NCBI GenBank assembly: GCA_963974215.1
Contig: CAXBBL010000002.1
Span: forward strand, 186,001-250,000
From: Croceimicrobium sp963974215
Lineage (GTDB): Bacteria; Bacteroidota; Bacteroidia; Flavobacteriales; Schleiferiaceae
Length of the DNA: 64,000 nt
Reading direction: 5' to 3'
Under the pieces are notes generated by a model. That model had not been told where the DNA came from and searched no databases. It saw only the letters and a list, made by a program, of their open reading frames with translations. The first letter of the stretch is position 1, and every line of letters starts with the position of its first letter. Shown here piece after piece: positions 49,265 to 57,850 of the stretch. Both the position numbers and the translations under genes were made by a program.

Positions 49265-50158
49265 ATGATAAAAGCGGAAGGACTGCATAAATCGTACGGC
49301 GACCACGTTGCCTTACACCATTTAGACCTAGAGGTTAAAGCAGGAACAATTTTCGGATTACTCGGCCCAAACGGTGCGGGAAAAACCTCCTTCATTCGCA
49401 TTATCAATCAAATTACAGCACCCGATAGCGGACAGCTTTTCTTCAATGGAGAAAAACTGTCCGCTTCTCATATTAAAAAAATTGGCTATTTGCCAGAAGA
49501 GCGGGGCCTCTACCCCAAAATGAAAGTGGGGGAGCAATTGCTTTACCTCGCCCAATTAAAAGAAGTAGAGAAAAGCCTAGCCAAAGAAAGAATTCTCCAG
49601 TGGCTGAAAGACTTCCAGCTGATGGATTGGAAGGATAAAAACGTGGAAGAGCTGAGTAAAGGCATGGCCCAGAAAGTACAGTTTATTGCCACCCTACTCC
49701 ATCAACCCGAGCTACTTATTCTCGATGAACCTTTTACAGGCTTTGACCCCCGTAATACCGAAATCATTAAAAAGGAAATTCAGCGCTTAGGCGAGATGGG
49801 GACCACCATCATTTTCTCGACCCATCGCATGGAATCGGTAGAAGAAATTTGCGATTCCATTGCCCTTATTAATAGAGGGAAAAAAGTACTTGAAGGTTCA
49901 CTGCGCGACATTAAACAGCAATTCCGCAGTGGTCACTACGACCTTGTAGTAGAAGAACCTGAAATAGGTCAAATGCCAATTGGTATTCAAATCCTTAGCC
50001 AAGAATCACGACAAGGCAAACTGCACCTTAAACTAAAACTTGAGCCCGAAAATAAACAGTCTTTATTGCAATTTTTAAGCACCAAAAACCTGCATCTCTT
50101 TCAAGAGGAAGAAGCTAAACTGCACGATATATTCATTCAAAGTACTACAGAAGAATGA
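49265..50158 (+). CDS. ABC transporter ATP-binding protein, NatA-like
   Basis: The ATPase of an ABC-2 type exporter. 297 residues: Walker A GPNGAGKTS at about 34-42, Q-loop INQ, ABC signature LSKGMAQKVQ (a variant of LSGGQ) at about 136-145, Walker B LLILDEPFTGFDP and the switch His in FSTHRMES. A C-terminal regulatory domain of about 80 residues follows. It overlaps the permease gene by four bases. Related pairs (NatAB) export sodium in Bacillus, but the substrate here is unknown. Located within the grpE-dnaJ operon. Confidence 0.92.
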   Translation: MIKAEGLHKSYGDHVALHHLDLEVKAGTIFGLLGPNGAGKTSFIRIINQITAPDSGQLFFNGEKLSASHIKKIGYLPEERGLYPKMKVGEQLLYLAQLKEVEKSLAKERILQWLKDFQLMDWKDKNVEELSKGMAQKVQFIATLLHQPELLILDEPFTGFDPRNTEIIKKEIQRLGEMGTTIIFSTHRMESVEEICDSIALINRGKKVLEGSLRDIKQQFRSGHYDLVVEEPEIGQMPIGIQILSQESRQGKLHLKLKLEPENKQSLLQFLSTKNLHLFQEEEAKLHDIFIQSTTEE

Positions 50159-51465
50159 AGAAAATAGGCCTTATTATCAAGCGCGAGTTTAGTACCCGCG
50201 TGCGGAAGAAATCATTTATCATACTTACCTTATTAGGGCCCCTCCTAATGGCCGCGGTAATGTTTCTCCCGGCTTATCTGGCAAGTCTTCCGACTGAAGA
50301 TCGAGTGATTACGGTTTTAGACGAATCGTTATTGCTTGATTTCGAGAAAGGTAAAGATGAAATAAAATTACGCTATCTACCACCAGATAAATTTGATTTC
50401 GCATCTGCGCAAGCGTTTTCTGAGGCCCAAGGTGATTATGCCTTTATGCACGTTCCCTTGAGTGAAGCAGGTGACCCCGATTTCGTGGCCCGTAATGTGC
50501 GACTTCTCCGGGCAGGCGACATCAGTGTAAGCGTAGAAAACTACCTGGAAAACACCCTGGAAAAATACCTACAAAAAGAAAAATTGAAGGCCACTGGCGT
50601 TGATCCCGAAATAATTGCGCGCACGAAAACCAAGGTAAACTTGCGTGTTATTAATACTGATGAGGGCTTGGAAACTGAAAATGCCACTGTTGTTAAAATG
50701 GGCTTAGGTTACCTTGCCGCTTTTGCTATTTACATTTTCATTTTCCTTTACGGGGCACAAGTTATGCGCGGTGTGATTGAGGAAAAAACCAATCGTGTAA
50801 TCGAAATCATGGTGTCTTCTGTCCGTCCCTTTGAAATGATGAGCGGTAAAATTATCGGTATTGGTTTAGTAGCATTGCTTCAATTTACCGTTTGGATTGC
50901 TTTGGGAAGTCTATTTTACTTTATCTCGGTTTCCCTGTTCATCGATCCGCAATTAGCAGCCGCCAATTTACCGAGCAGTGCTGCTAATATGCCCATACCT
51001 AACGATGGACTTTTAAGTATTTACTCTTCTCTGCAAAGTATTGACTTCTTTAGCTTGATTGCTAGCTTTATGTTCTATTTCGTCTTTGGTTATTTATTGT
51101 ACGCCGCCCTTTTTGCTGCCGTTGGTAGTGCCGTAGACAAAGAAAGTGACTCGCAGCAATTCATGCTGCCCGTTTCGCTGCCACTAATCTTAGGTTTACT
51201 TGTAATCCTCCGGGCTCTTGATAATCCCGATGGGGACATAGCCTTTTGGTTTTCGATGATTCCGCTTACTTCGCCCTTGGTGATGATGGCACGTTTGCCC
51301 TTTGGTGTAGCTCCTTGGGAACTTATTCTTTCTATGCTAATTCTTCTTATTAGCTTTGTGCTCTTAACTTGGTTTGCCTCTAAAATTTACCGCATAGGTA
51401 TATTAATGTATGGTAAAAAACCTACTTTCACCGAGTTACTGCGTTGGGCACGTTATCGAAATTAA
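50155..51465 (+). CDS. ABC-2 family transporter permease, NatB-like
   Basis: Membrane part of the exporter with the ATPase gene just upstream (ATGA overlap). 436 residues: one N-terminal transmembrane helix (SFIILTLLGPLLMAAVMFLP), a large extracytoplasmic region of about 140 residues, then five or so helices, including FAIYIFIFLYGAQVMRGVIE followed by EEKTNRVIEIMVSS, a cytoplasmic motif typical of ABC-2 permeases with NatB/YhaP relationship. Substrate unknown; sodium or a drug-like compound is possible. The stop overlaps the mscS start by one base (TAATG). Confidence 0.9.
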   Translation: MKKIGLIIKREFSTRVRKKSFIILTLLGPLLMAAVMFLPAYLASLPTEDRVITVLDESLLLDFEKGKDEIKLRYLPPDKFDFASAQAFSEAQGDYAFMHVPLSEAGDPDFVARNVRLLRAGDISVSVENYLENTLEKYLQKEKLKATGVDPEIIARTKTKVNLRVINTDEGLETENATVVKMGLGYLAAFAIYIFIFLYGAQVMRGVIEEKTNRVIEIMVSSVRPFEMMSGKIIGIGLVALLQFTVWIALGSLFYFISVSLFIDPQLAAANLPSSAANMPIPNDGLLSIYSSLQSIDFFSLIASFMFYFVFGYLLYAALFAAVGSAVDKESDSQQFMLPVSLPLILGLLVILRALDNPDGDIAFWFSMIPLTSPLVMMARLPFGVAPWELILSMLILLISFVLLTWFASKIYRIGILMYGKKPTFTELLRWARYRN

Positions 51466-52313
51466 TGAAAAATATTAAGGATTTTTTTAGCCTCGAGCTA
51501 TTAATGATTGGCGACTGGGAACTGCGCATTATTAACCTCGTATGGGTAATAATGATCTTCTTAATTACCTATACCTTATTGTGGGTTTTTAAGAAATACC
51601 TCGAAAGACAAGAGCGAATCAATCGACTAGACAGCGGTAAATCCTACGCCGTTCGTCAGGTTGTGGCTTATATTGCCTATATAATTGCCATCATCTCAGC
51701 CGTAGATAGTCTAGGATTCCAAATAACCGTTTTGCTCGCCTCTTCCACAGCTCTATTAGTTGGTTTAGGTCTTGGTTTACAAGATTTATTTAAGGACATG
51801 GTGGCAGGCTTTATTATTCTCTTCGAAAGAACCGTTACAGCTGGAGACGTGGTAGAAATTACCGGTATTGTCGGTGAGGTTAAAGAGGTAGGTTTGCGCA
51901 CCACTAGCTTGCTTACGCGAGAAGAGATAATTTTGATTGTTCCCAATTCAAAGCTTACCGACGAAAACGTGGTAAACTGGAGCCAAAATAAAAAAACCAC
52001 CCGCTTTAAAATTACTGTTGGTGTGGCTTATGGCAGTGACACTCAACTGGTAAAACAACTTTTAACCGAAGCCGCGCTTAACAGCGAAGAAGTTTTAAAG
52101 AAGCCCGAACCCTTTGTGGTTTTTGATGATTTTGGCGACAGTTCGCTAAGTTTTTCGGTACTCTTCTTCTCTAAAAACCTTTTTCGGATTGAACGCACCA
52201 AGAGTAATATCCGTTTTGAAATAGATCGTCTATTTCGCGAAAACAAGGTCACTATACCCTTTCCCCAAAGAGATATTTGGTTTAAAAATCAAGCCCCCGA
52301 TTCCCCACTATGA
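51465..52313 (+). CDS. small-conductance mechanosensitive channel, MscS family
   Basis: A pressure-relief channel of the inner membrane. ATG 51465 shares a base with the preceding stop; an in-frame ATG at 51444 lies inside the permease gene. 282 residues with three helices: WELRIINLVWVIMIFLITYT, a second around VVAYIAYIIAIISAVDSLGF, and the pore helix TALLVGLGLGLQDLFKDMVA with its Gly/Ala packing. Then the beta domain GDVVEITGIVGEVKEVGLRT with T-x-L-L-T-R-E, the MscS signature PNSKLTDENVVNWS, and a C-terminal alpha/beta domain. Contains no extra sensory modules. Confidence 0.9.
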   Translation: MKNIKDFFSLELLMIGDWELRIINLVWVIMIFLITYTLLWVFKKYLERQERINRLDSGKSYAVRQVVAYIAYIIAIISAVDSLGFQITVLLASSTALLVGLGLGLQDLFKDMVAGFIILFERTVTAGDVVEITGIVGEVKEVGLRTTSLLTREEIILIVPNSKLTDENVVNWSQNKKTTRFKITVGVAYGSDTQLVKQLLTEAALNSEEVLKKPEPFVVFDDFGDSSLSFSVLFFSKNLFRIERTKSNIRFEIDRLFRENKVTIPFPQRDIWFKNQAPDSPL

Positions 52314-53254
52314 AAATAGCAATAATAGATTGTGGCACTAATACCTTTAACCTTTTAGTTAAAGATTTAAGTAGCAATGAGGTTATTCATAATTCGAAAA
52401 TTTCGGTTCGCCTTGGCGAAGGTAAAAGCGAAGATCATTTATTAGCGGAAAGCTCTATAAAGCGTGCTATAGAAGCTTTAGCCCAGCATAAGCAAAGCGC
52501 CCAAGAGCACGAAGCAAAAGAAATTGTTGCCGTCGCAACAGCGGCTGTACGTACTGCTGCTAATGCCAACCTGCTTATTGAACAAGCAGAAATTGAGCTC
52601 GGTATTCGCATCAATGTTATTGACGGCGACACCGAGGCAGGACTTATTTTTAAAGGTGTAGCTGCCGGTGTAGAATTTAAAGATGCCACCACCTTAATAA
52701 TGGATATTGGCGGTGGTAGCACCGAGTTCATTTTGGTACGCAATAAAAAAGCAGTTTGGCAAAAATCTTACCCCATTGGGACGAGCTTTATGTTAAACAA
52801 GTTTCGTCCGGCCGATCCCATCCTCAATGAAGAAATAGAAGAGATTGATAATTTCTTGGAAGATACTTTGGTAGAACTTACACAAGTATGTCAAGGCGAT
52901 TTCCCAAGAGTATTAATCGGTAGCAGCGGTAGCTTCGATACGCTCGCCGCTATGTGCGCCGAGAACTTTCAAACCTCTCGCTTTGAAGCAGATGAAAGCA
53001 GTTACACCTTTACCATGCACGAGTTTATGCAAATATCTCAACGTATGCTAAAGTCTACCTTCGAAGAGCGCTTAGATACGCCAGGTATGATCCCTATGCG
53101 CGCAGATATGATTGTAACCGCCTGCATTGAAATAAACCACATTATTAAAAGGTTTGGTATTAGACTGGTACAACAGTGCAATTATGCCCTGAAAGAAGGT
53201 CTATTTATTGAACTACAAAAAAATGAAGGAGCATGGCAAAAATCCTCATTGTAG
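52310..53254 (+). CDS. Ppx/GppA-family phosphatase
   Basis: Exopolyphosphatase or guanosine pentaphosphate phosphohydrolase of the actin-like ATPase fold, acting in the cytoplasm on polyphosphate or pppGpp. The 314-residue protein is the short form (domains I and II only): MKIAIIDCGTNTFNLLVKDL (phosphate 1), AVATAAVRTAANANLLIEQA, and TLIMDIGGGSTEFILV (phosphate 2). The C-terminal HD-like domains of E. coli Ppx are missing. It is translationally coupled at both ends: ATGA overlap with mscS and a 22-base overlap with the response-regulator gene. Confidence 0.9.
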   Translation: MKIAIIDCGTNTFNLLVKDLSSNEVIHNSKISVRLGEGKSEDHLLAESSIKRAIEALAQHKQSAQEHEAKEIVAVATAAVRTAANANLLIEQAEIELGIRINVIDGDTEAGLIFKGVAAGVEFKDATTLIMDIGGGSTEFILVRNKKAVWQKSYPIGTSFMLNKFRPADPILNEEIEEIDNFLEDTLVELTQVCQGDFPRVLIGSSGSFDTLAAMCAENFQTSRFEADESSYTFTMHEFMQISQRMLKSTFEERLDTPGMIPMRADMIVTACIEINHIIKRFGIRLVQQCNYALKEGLFIELQKNEGAWQKSSL

Positions 53255-54396
53255 AAGATGAAAAAGCAATTCGCAATGTATTGCGCAACATTTTACAAGA
53301 CGAAAACAAAAGCTTTGTAATTAGCGAAGCCGAAAATGGCAAAATTGCCATTGATATTATTTCGAAAGAAGAGCAAGATCTTATTCTTTGTGATATTAAA
53401 ATGGCCGGAGTTGACGGCATGGAAGTATTAGACTTTGCCCGAAAAAACAGTCCCGAAACTGCTGTAGTTATGATCTCTGGTCACGGCGATTTAGAAACCG
53501 CTGTAGAAAGTATGCGCATGGGAGCTTACGATTATATTTCCAAGCCACCCGATTTAAACCGATTACTCAATACGGTACGCAATGCCTTAGATCGCAATAA
53601 TTTAGTTAAGGAAAATAAGTCTTTAAAAAAGAAGATCAGTAAGAAATACCAAATGATTGGTGATTCTGCTGCTATCAAAGACGTGCAAGAAATAATTGAA
53701 AAGGTAGCGCCCACCGAGGCACGCGTTTTAATTACCGGCCCCAATGGAACGGGGAAAGAATTGGTTGCCCATTGGTTACACGAAAAAAGTGAGCGCGCCA
53801 AAGGCCCCATGATTGAAGTAAACTGTGCGGCCATTCCTTCAGAGCTAATAGAGAGCGAACTTTTTGGTCATAAAAAAGGCGCCTTTACCTCTGCCATAAA
53901 AGACAAGGCTGGCAAGTTTGAACTAGCCAATAACGGTACTTTATTCCTCGACGAAATAGGTGATATGAGCCTATCTGCGCAAGCGAAAGTGCTGCGGGTG
54001 TTACAAGAGTCGAAACTAAGCCCCGTAGGCGGAGATAAAGAGGTAAAAGTGAATGTACGAGTATTAGCAGCAACCAATAAAGACCTCAAAGCAGAAATAG
54101 CAAAAGGTAACTTTCGGGAAGATTTGTACCACCGTCTTTCGGTGATATTGATCAAGGTTCCGTCTCTCAATGATAGGAAGGAAGACATACCTCTTTTAAC
54201 GGCGCATTTCGCTCAAGAAATCGCTCGAGATTATGGTAATGCCCCCCAAAAATTTTCGGAGCAAGCCCTAAACGCCCTACAAGAGATAAATTGGACCGGA
54301 AATATTCGTGAATTACGCAATGTAATTGAGCGACTTATCATATTAAGTGGTGAAAAAGTTGAAGAGCAGGATGTACTGAAATTTGCCCGCAAATAA
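53233..54396 (+). CDS. sigma54-interacting response regulator without DNA-binding domain
   Basis: A 387-residue NtrC-family regulator. Receiver domain 1-120 with acidic pocket ED (8-9), phosphoacceptor D54 (LILCDIKM) and conserved Lys in ISKPPDLN. AAA+ domain about 140-385 with Walker A GPNGTGKE (169-176), the sigma54 contact loop GAFTSA (216-221), Walker B TLFLDEIGDM and the arginine region NIRELRNVIERL. The protein ends within 15 residues of the AAA+ domain, so the Fis-type helix-turn-helix is missing. It could act from solution, like FlgR or CtcC. No histidine kinase gene is nearby. Start overlaps the Ppx gene. Confidence 0.92.
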   Translation: MAKILIVEDEKAIRNVLRNILQDENKSFVISEAENGKIAIDIISKEEQDLILCDIKMAGVDGMEVLDFARKNSPETAVVMISGHGDLETAVESMRMGAYDYISKPPDLNRLLNTVRNALDRNNLVKENKSLKKKISKKYQMIGDSAAIKDVQEIIEKVAPTEARVLITGPNGTGKELVAHWLHEKSERAKGPMIEVNCAAIPSELIESELFGHKKGAFTSAIKDKAGKFELANNGTLFLDEIGDMSLSAQAKVLRVLQESKLSPVGGDKEVKVNVRVLAATNKDLKAEIAKGNFREDLYHRLSVILIKVPSLNDRKEDIPLLTAHFAQEIARDYGNAPQKFSEQALNALQEINWTGNIRELRNVIERLIILSGEKVEEQDVLKFARK

Positions 54397-54462
54397 ATTT
54401 AAACTCTTTCTGTCACAATTGAAATAAATAGTAAATTGACACTTCAATCATCACCAATTAGA

Positions 54463-54702
54463 ATGAGTATTCCTAAATTCTTAGTAGCCGACAACACCGA
54501 TCAACCTGATTCCATTTTCATCGTTCATACACAATTCCCGCATTTTGCTTGGGATGTAAATCATGACACCGTGGAGTGGTTCGACGAGTTAGAAGGAGAA
54601 GAAGAGGAGTTAATTAATGAAGTGGCCGACCTTATGGAAACGGCCGAAGCTTTTTACGAAAGAGAAATGAAGCGGCATGAAGCCGAAATGGAAGAAGATT
54701 AA
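54463..54702 (+). CDS. small acidic protein, function unknown
   Basis: A 79-residue protein from ATG 54463 (MSIPKFLVADNTDQPDSIFI); a TTG at 54436 would only add a non-conserved lead. The sequence has a strand-rich first half (IFIVHTQFPHFAWDVNHDTV) and an extremely acidic helical second half (LEGEEEELINEVADLMETAE). I recall similar small proteins annotated as hypothetical in Flavobacteria, but have no function to offer. It follows the sigma54 regulator by 66 bases and is followed by a strong terminator, so it may be the last gene of the chaperone operon. Confidence 0.75.
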   Translation: MSIPKFLVADNTDQPDSIFIVHTQFPHFAWDVNHDTVEWFDELEGEEEELINEVADLMETAEAFYEREMKRHEAEMEED

Positions 54703-54726
54703 AATTTATTCTCTCTATTTTTATAA

Positions 54727-54764
54727 GAGCGTCCAATATTACTAAAGTATTGGGCGCTTTTTTT
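54727..54764 (+). terminator. terminator of the small acidic protein gene
   Basis: GCGTCCAATA and TATTGGGCGC form a ten-pair stem (one G-T) around CTAAAG-like loop sequence, followed by TTTTTTT. Confidence 0.85.
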
Positions 54765-54866
54765 ATGCTTAAAAATTAATTCTTTAAGAATTTCCTGATC
54801 CTTTTCTTTCGAACAACCCGTGTCTGCTTTTTTAATTTAGTCTACAAATTCCTTTCATGCTTTAGC

Positions 54867-54874
54867 TACCTTTG
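54867..54874 (+). promoter_or_regulatory. -7 box before the MATE gene
   Basis: TACCTTTG fits TAnnTTTG exactly. It overlaps the only TTG available as a start of the MATE gene (54872), which makes the true start codon uncertain. Confidence 0.5.
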
Positions 54875-56239
54875 CCGCCAATAATATCGACTCTGACACG
54901 CAAAGAACACTATAGGAAAAACTGGGCCATCGCTTGGCCAGTTATGATTGGGCAAATTGGCCACGTAAGCGTTGGTTTAGCCGACAGCATTATGATTGGC
55001 GGGTTAGGAACCGTTTCTTTGGCAGCGGGAGCTTTTGCAAACTCCGTTTTTGTAGTACCCATGGTTTTTGGAATTGGGATGGCCTATGGTCTCACCACTC
55101 CTATTGCTAACGCTGATGGGGAAGGCGCCCCCCTAAAAGCTCGAAGCTTTTTAAAGCATGGTATTTACCTTAATGGATTCGTGGCTGTTTTAATGTTTTT
55201 AGTTCTGCTAGGATTCCAAAACTTGCTGCCTTTTATGGGACAAGATCCTGCAGTTTTAGAGGAGTCTCGCTCCTACTTTACTATTATTTGCTTAAGCCTA
55301 ATTCCCCTCTTGGGCTTTCTTACCTTTAAACAATTTGCCGAAGGCCTAAGCGACACGCGCTTAGCCATGGTGATTTCGATAGCAGCCAATTTGATCAATA
55401 TTGGCTTAAACTACCTGCTTATTCATGGTAATTTCGGCTTTCCCCAATTGGGATTGGATGGCGCGGGCTTGGCCACTTTAATTGCCCGTATTCTCATGCT
55501 AGTTAGTATGGCTATCTATGTTTTTAGGAAACCCGCCTTTAAAGTGTATACCGCCGGTATTGAATGGTTGGTAATTGAAAAAGAACGCTTTAAGACTTTA
55601 TTCAACATTGGTTTCCCCAGTGGTTTACAGTATATTTTTGAAGTTTCTACTTTTGCGATGGCTGCTGTTATGGCGGGCTGGATTAGCCCCGAATCTTTAG
55701 CCGCCCATCAAATTGCTATCTCCTTAGCTTCCGTTAGTTATATGGCGGCCAGTGGTTTCGGCGCGGCTGCCAATGTGCGCGTGAGTAATCAATTAGGGGC
55801 TGGCAATATTCCTTCATTAAGACGAGCAGCCCACAGCAATTTTGTGCTAGTACTAGGCTTAATGACCCTCTTCGGTCTTATCTATCTTTTTGGCCGTCAC
55901 TATTTCCCTAGTTTCTATAGCGATGACCCAGCCGTTATTGCCTTAAGTGGTCAATTGCTAATTGTCGCTGTTGCTTTCCAAATTTTTGACGGTATGCAGG
56001 TAACCACCTTGAGTGCCCTGCGCGGACTTTCGGAAACCCGCATTCCCACCTTAATTGTTTTTGGTAGCTATTGGATTATTGGTTTTGCCGCTTGCTACAG
56101 CCTTGGCTTTACACTTAAATTAGGGCCATTGGGTATTTGGATTGGATTAGCTATCGGTCTAATAGTGGCTTCTTCTTTACTATTTTGGCGCTTCGAATAT
56201 TTGGTAAAACAACTTTTAAAGAAAGATTCGAATGGATAA
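54872..56239 (+). CDS. MATE-family multidrug/cation exporter
   Basis: A proton- or sodium-driven exporter of the MATE/NorM family with about twelve helices in 455 residues. The N-terminal AWPVMIGQIGHVSVGLADSI helix, the conserved GLDGAGLATLIARI segment and FNIGFPSGLQYIFEVSTFAM are typical. Homologues begin with T-x-K-E-H-x-x-K-N, which here starts at about 54896; no ATG is in frame before residue 25. The possible starts are TTG 54872, inside the promoter box, or CTG 54893; I report the TTG end of the frame but the start is unresolved. The stop overlaps bioY by eight bases. Confidence 0.88.
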   Translation: MPPIISTLTRKEHYRKNWAIAWPVMIGQIGHVSVGLADSIMIGGLGTVSLAAGAFANSVFVVPMVFGIGMAYGLTTPIANADGEGAPLKARSFLKHGIYLNGFVAVLMFLVLLGFQNLLPFMGQDPAVLEESRSYFTIICLSLIPLLGFLTFKQFAEGLSDTRLAMVISIAANLINIGLNYLLIHGNFGFPQLGLDGAGLATLIARILMLVSMAIYVFRKPAFKVYTAGIEWLVIEKERFKTLFNIGFPSGLQYIFEVSTFAMAAVMAGWISPESLAAHQIAISLASVSYMAASGFGAAANVRVSNQLGAGNIPSLRRAAHSNFVLVLGLMTLFGLIYLFGRHYFPSFYSDDPAVIALSGQLLIVAVAFQIFDGMQVTTLSALRGLSETRIPTLIVFGSYWIIGFAACYSLGFTLKLGPLGIWIGLAIGLIVASSLLFWRFEYLVKQLLKKDSNG

Positions 56240-56747
56240 ATCCTTATTCCAACAACTGATCATTGCTTTAGTAGCTTTATTTATAGTTGCCCCCCTTTCT
56301 TTTGATCTTGGTCCTGTACCTATCACCTTGCAAAGTTTTGTGATTATCAGTATTGCGGGTTTACTAAAGCGCGATATTGTTGTTGTCGCCATCTTAATTT
56401 ACCTACTTGCCGGCGCCTTAGGCATTCCTATTTATGGTGGTTTTACGCATGGTTGGGAAAAGCTATTCGGCCCTACTGCTGGCTTTTTATGGGGCTTTAT
56501 TTTTGTAGCCCTCTTTGTAGCTTATGAGGCTAAGTATAAAGAAATGCACCTCTTTAATGCTATGGTTTTAGCCCTTAAGGCACATTTCCTTTTACTGGTT
56601 CTGGGCTTTTTAGTCTTGTACTTCAGTTTAGAGGGAGTTGACCTGTGGGCCACCTTTACACGACTAATTCCAGGACTAATCATAAAGAGCATTTTCGCGG
56701 GTATTATAATTTCCAAAACAAGAAGCTACTTTAATGTGGAAGATTGA
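56232..56747 (+). CDS. bioY: biotin transporter BioY
   Basis: The substrate-binding S component of a biotin ECF transporter in the inner membrane. 171 residues with about six helices; conserved PITLQSFVIISIAGLLKRDI near 30-49, and AGALGIPIYGGFTHGWEKLF followed by GPTAGFLWG are the family signatures. The energising EcfA/EcfT parts are not nearby, so it either uses shared modules or acts alone, both known for BioY. It overlaps the MATE gene by eight bases. Confidence 0.92.
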   Translation: MDKSLFQQLIIALVALFIVAPLSFDLGPVPITLQSFVIISIAGLLKRDIVVVAILIYLLAGALGIPIYGGFTHGWEKLFGPTAGFLWGFIFVALFVAYEAKYKEMHLFNAMVLALKAHFLLLVLGFLVLYFSLEGVDLWATFTRLIPGLIIKSIFAGIIISKTRSYFNVED

Positions 56748-56784
56748 TTTCTATTGCCTTTATTTGAGTACTTAAAGAAATTGT

Positions 56785-57846
56785 GTGAAGGTTTTATTCG
56801 TTTCTCGCCCCGATAATTTTACCCAGCTTGGTGGAGACAGCCTTCACCTTGAATATACTGTGCGATATTTACGGCGCCTTAATGTAGAATGCGATATTTG
56901 GAGCGGAGAAAACGTGGATCTACAACAATACGACCTCTTACATTTCTTTAATCTTAGTCGGCCTACCGCCATCCTGCCTTTTTTAAAAGATGCGCACCCC
57001 CCTATTATTTGCTCTAGTATTTATATTGATTACGGTAAAGCTGAGTCAGACAGTACCAAACTTAGACGCTTTCTCCAACAAGGCTTAGGGCCGCAGGCTG
57101 CAGAATACCTTAAAACTATTGGTAGAAGCTTTAAGTATAAAACAGAAAGGCTTTCCCTAAATTATCTTTTAGAAGGGCAGCTTGCCTCGGTACAAAAAGT
57201 ATTAAGCCATTGCGAACACCTGATTACAAGCTCGCATGCCGAGCTGGACATTATCAAAGAAAATTTCAATTTTGACCAACTTCCCTATTCAGTCATTCCT
57301 CTCGGTGTAGAACACATGCCGCCCTTGAAACAACAAAGCGAAAAAAGCGGAATTATCTGCGTTGCCCGTTTTGAGCCCCTTAAAAACCAATTGCGCTTAA
57401 TTAAAGCTTGCCAACAGCTTAAGCTATCTCTGCGTTTAATCGGCTCACATTCTCGTGCTCATAATAGCTTTTATCAAGCCTGCCGAAATATAGCAGATAA
57501 CAAGGTGCAATTCTTTGGACAAAAAAGTCATGAAGAGGCGGCACTTTTCATGGCCCAGTCTAAAGTTCATGTTTTAGCCTCGCATTATGAAACTACTGGA
57601 TTAGCTAGTTTAGAAGCTCTTTTTTATGGTTGCCAAATTGTGGTAAGCGATCATCCTATTCAGCGTGAAATATTTGGAGAGCACGCTCATTATTGTGATT
57701 CCCTTTCTAGCGACAGCATAGCCGAGGCGATTCAAGCAGCACTAAATGATCAAAGAGATCACCGCGAATGGCTGATTGAAAAGTTTAGCTGGAAAAAAAA
57801 GGCCGTAGAAATTAAGGCCATCTATAGCAAAGTTTTAAGAGCTTAG
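56785..57846 (+). CDS. glycosyltransferase, GT-B fold (group 1)
   Basis: A 353-residue cytoplasmic or membrane-associated sugar transferase from GTG 56785. The N-terminal domain starts MKVLFVSRPDNFTQLGGDSL with an HLEYTVRYLRR helix; the C-terminal domain has GIICVARFEPLKNQLRLIKA (the usual GR-x-x-x-K-N), KVQFFGQKSHEEAALFMAQS and the GT1 E-x7-E site in HYETTGLASLEALFYGCQIV. Donor and acceptor are unknown. It forms a unit with the next glycosyltransferase (4 bases apart) and faces a sugar-phosphate transferase, so a role in exopolysaccharide or O-antigen assembly is inferred. Confidence 0.88.
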   Translation: MKVLFVSRPDNFTQLGGDSLHLEYTVRYLRRLNVECDIWSGENVDLQQYDLLHFFNLSRPTAILPFLKDAHPPIICSSIYIDYGKAESDSTKLRRFLQQGLGPQAAEYLKTIGRSFKYKTERLSLNYLLEGQLASVQKVLSHCEHLITSSHAELDIIKENFNFDQLPYSVIPLGVEHMPPLKQQSEKSGIICVARFEPLKNQLRLIKACQQLKLSLRLIGSHSRAHNSFYQACRNIADNKVQFFGQKSHEEAALFMAQSKVHVLASHYETTGLASLEALFYGCQIVVSDHPIQREIFGEHAHYCDSLSSDSIAEAIQAALNDQRDHREWLIEKFSWKKKAVEIKAIYSKVLRA

Positions 57847-57850
57847 CAGA

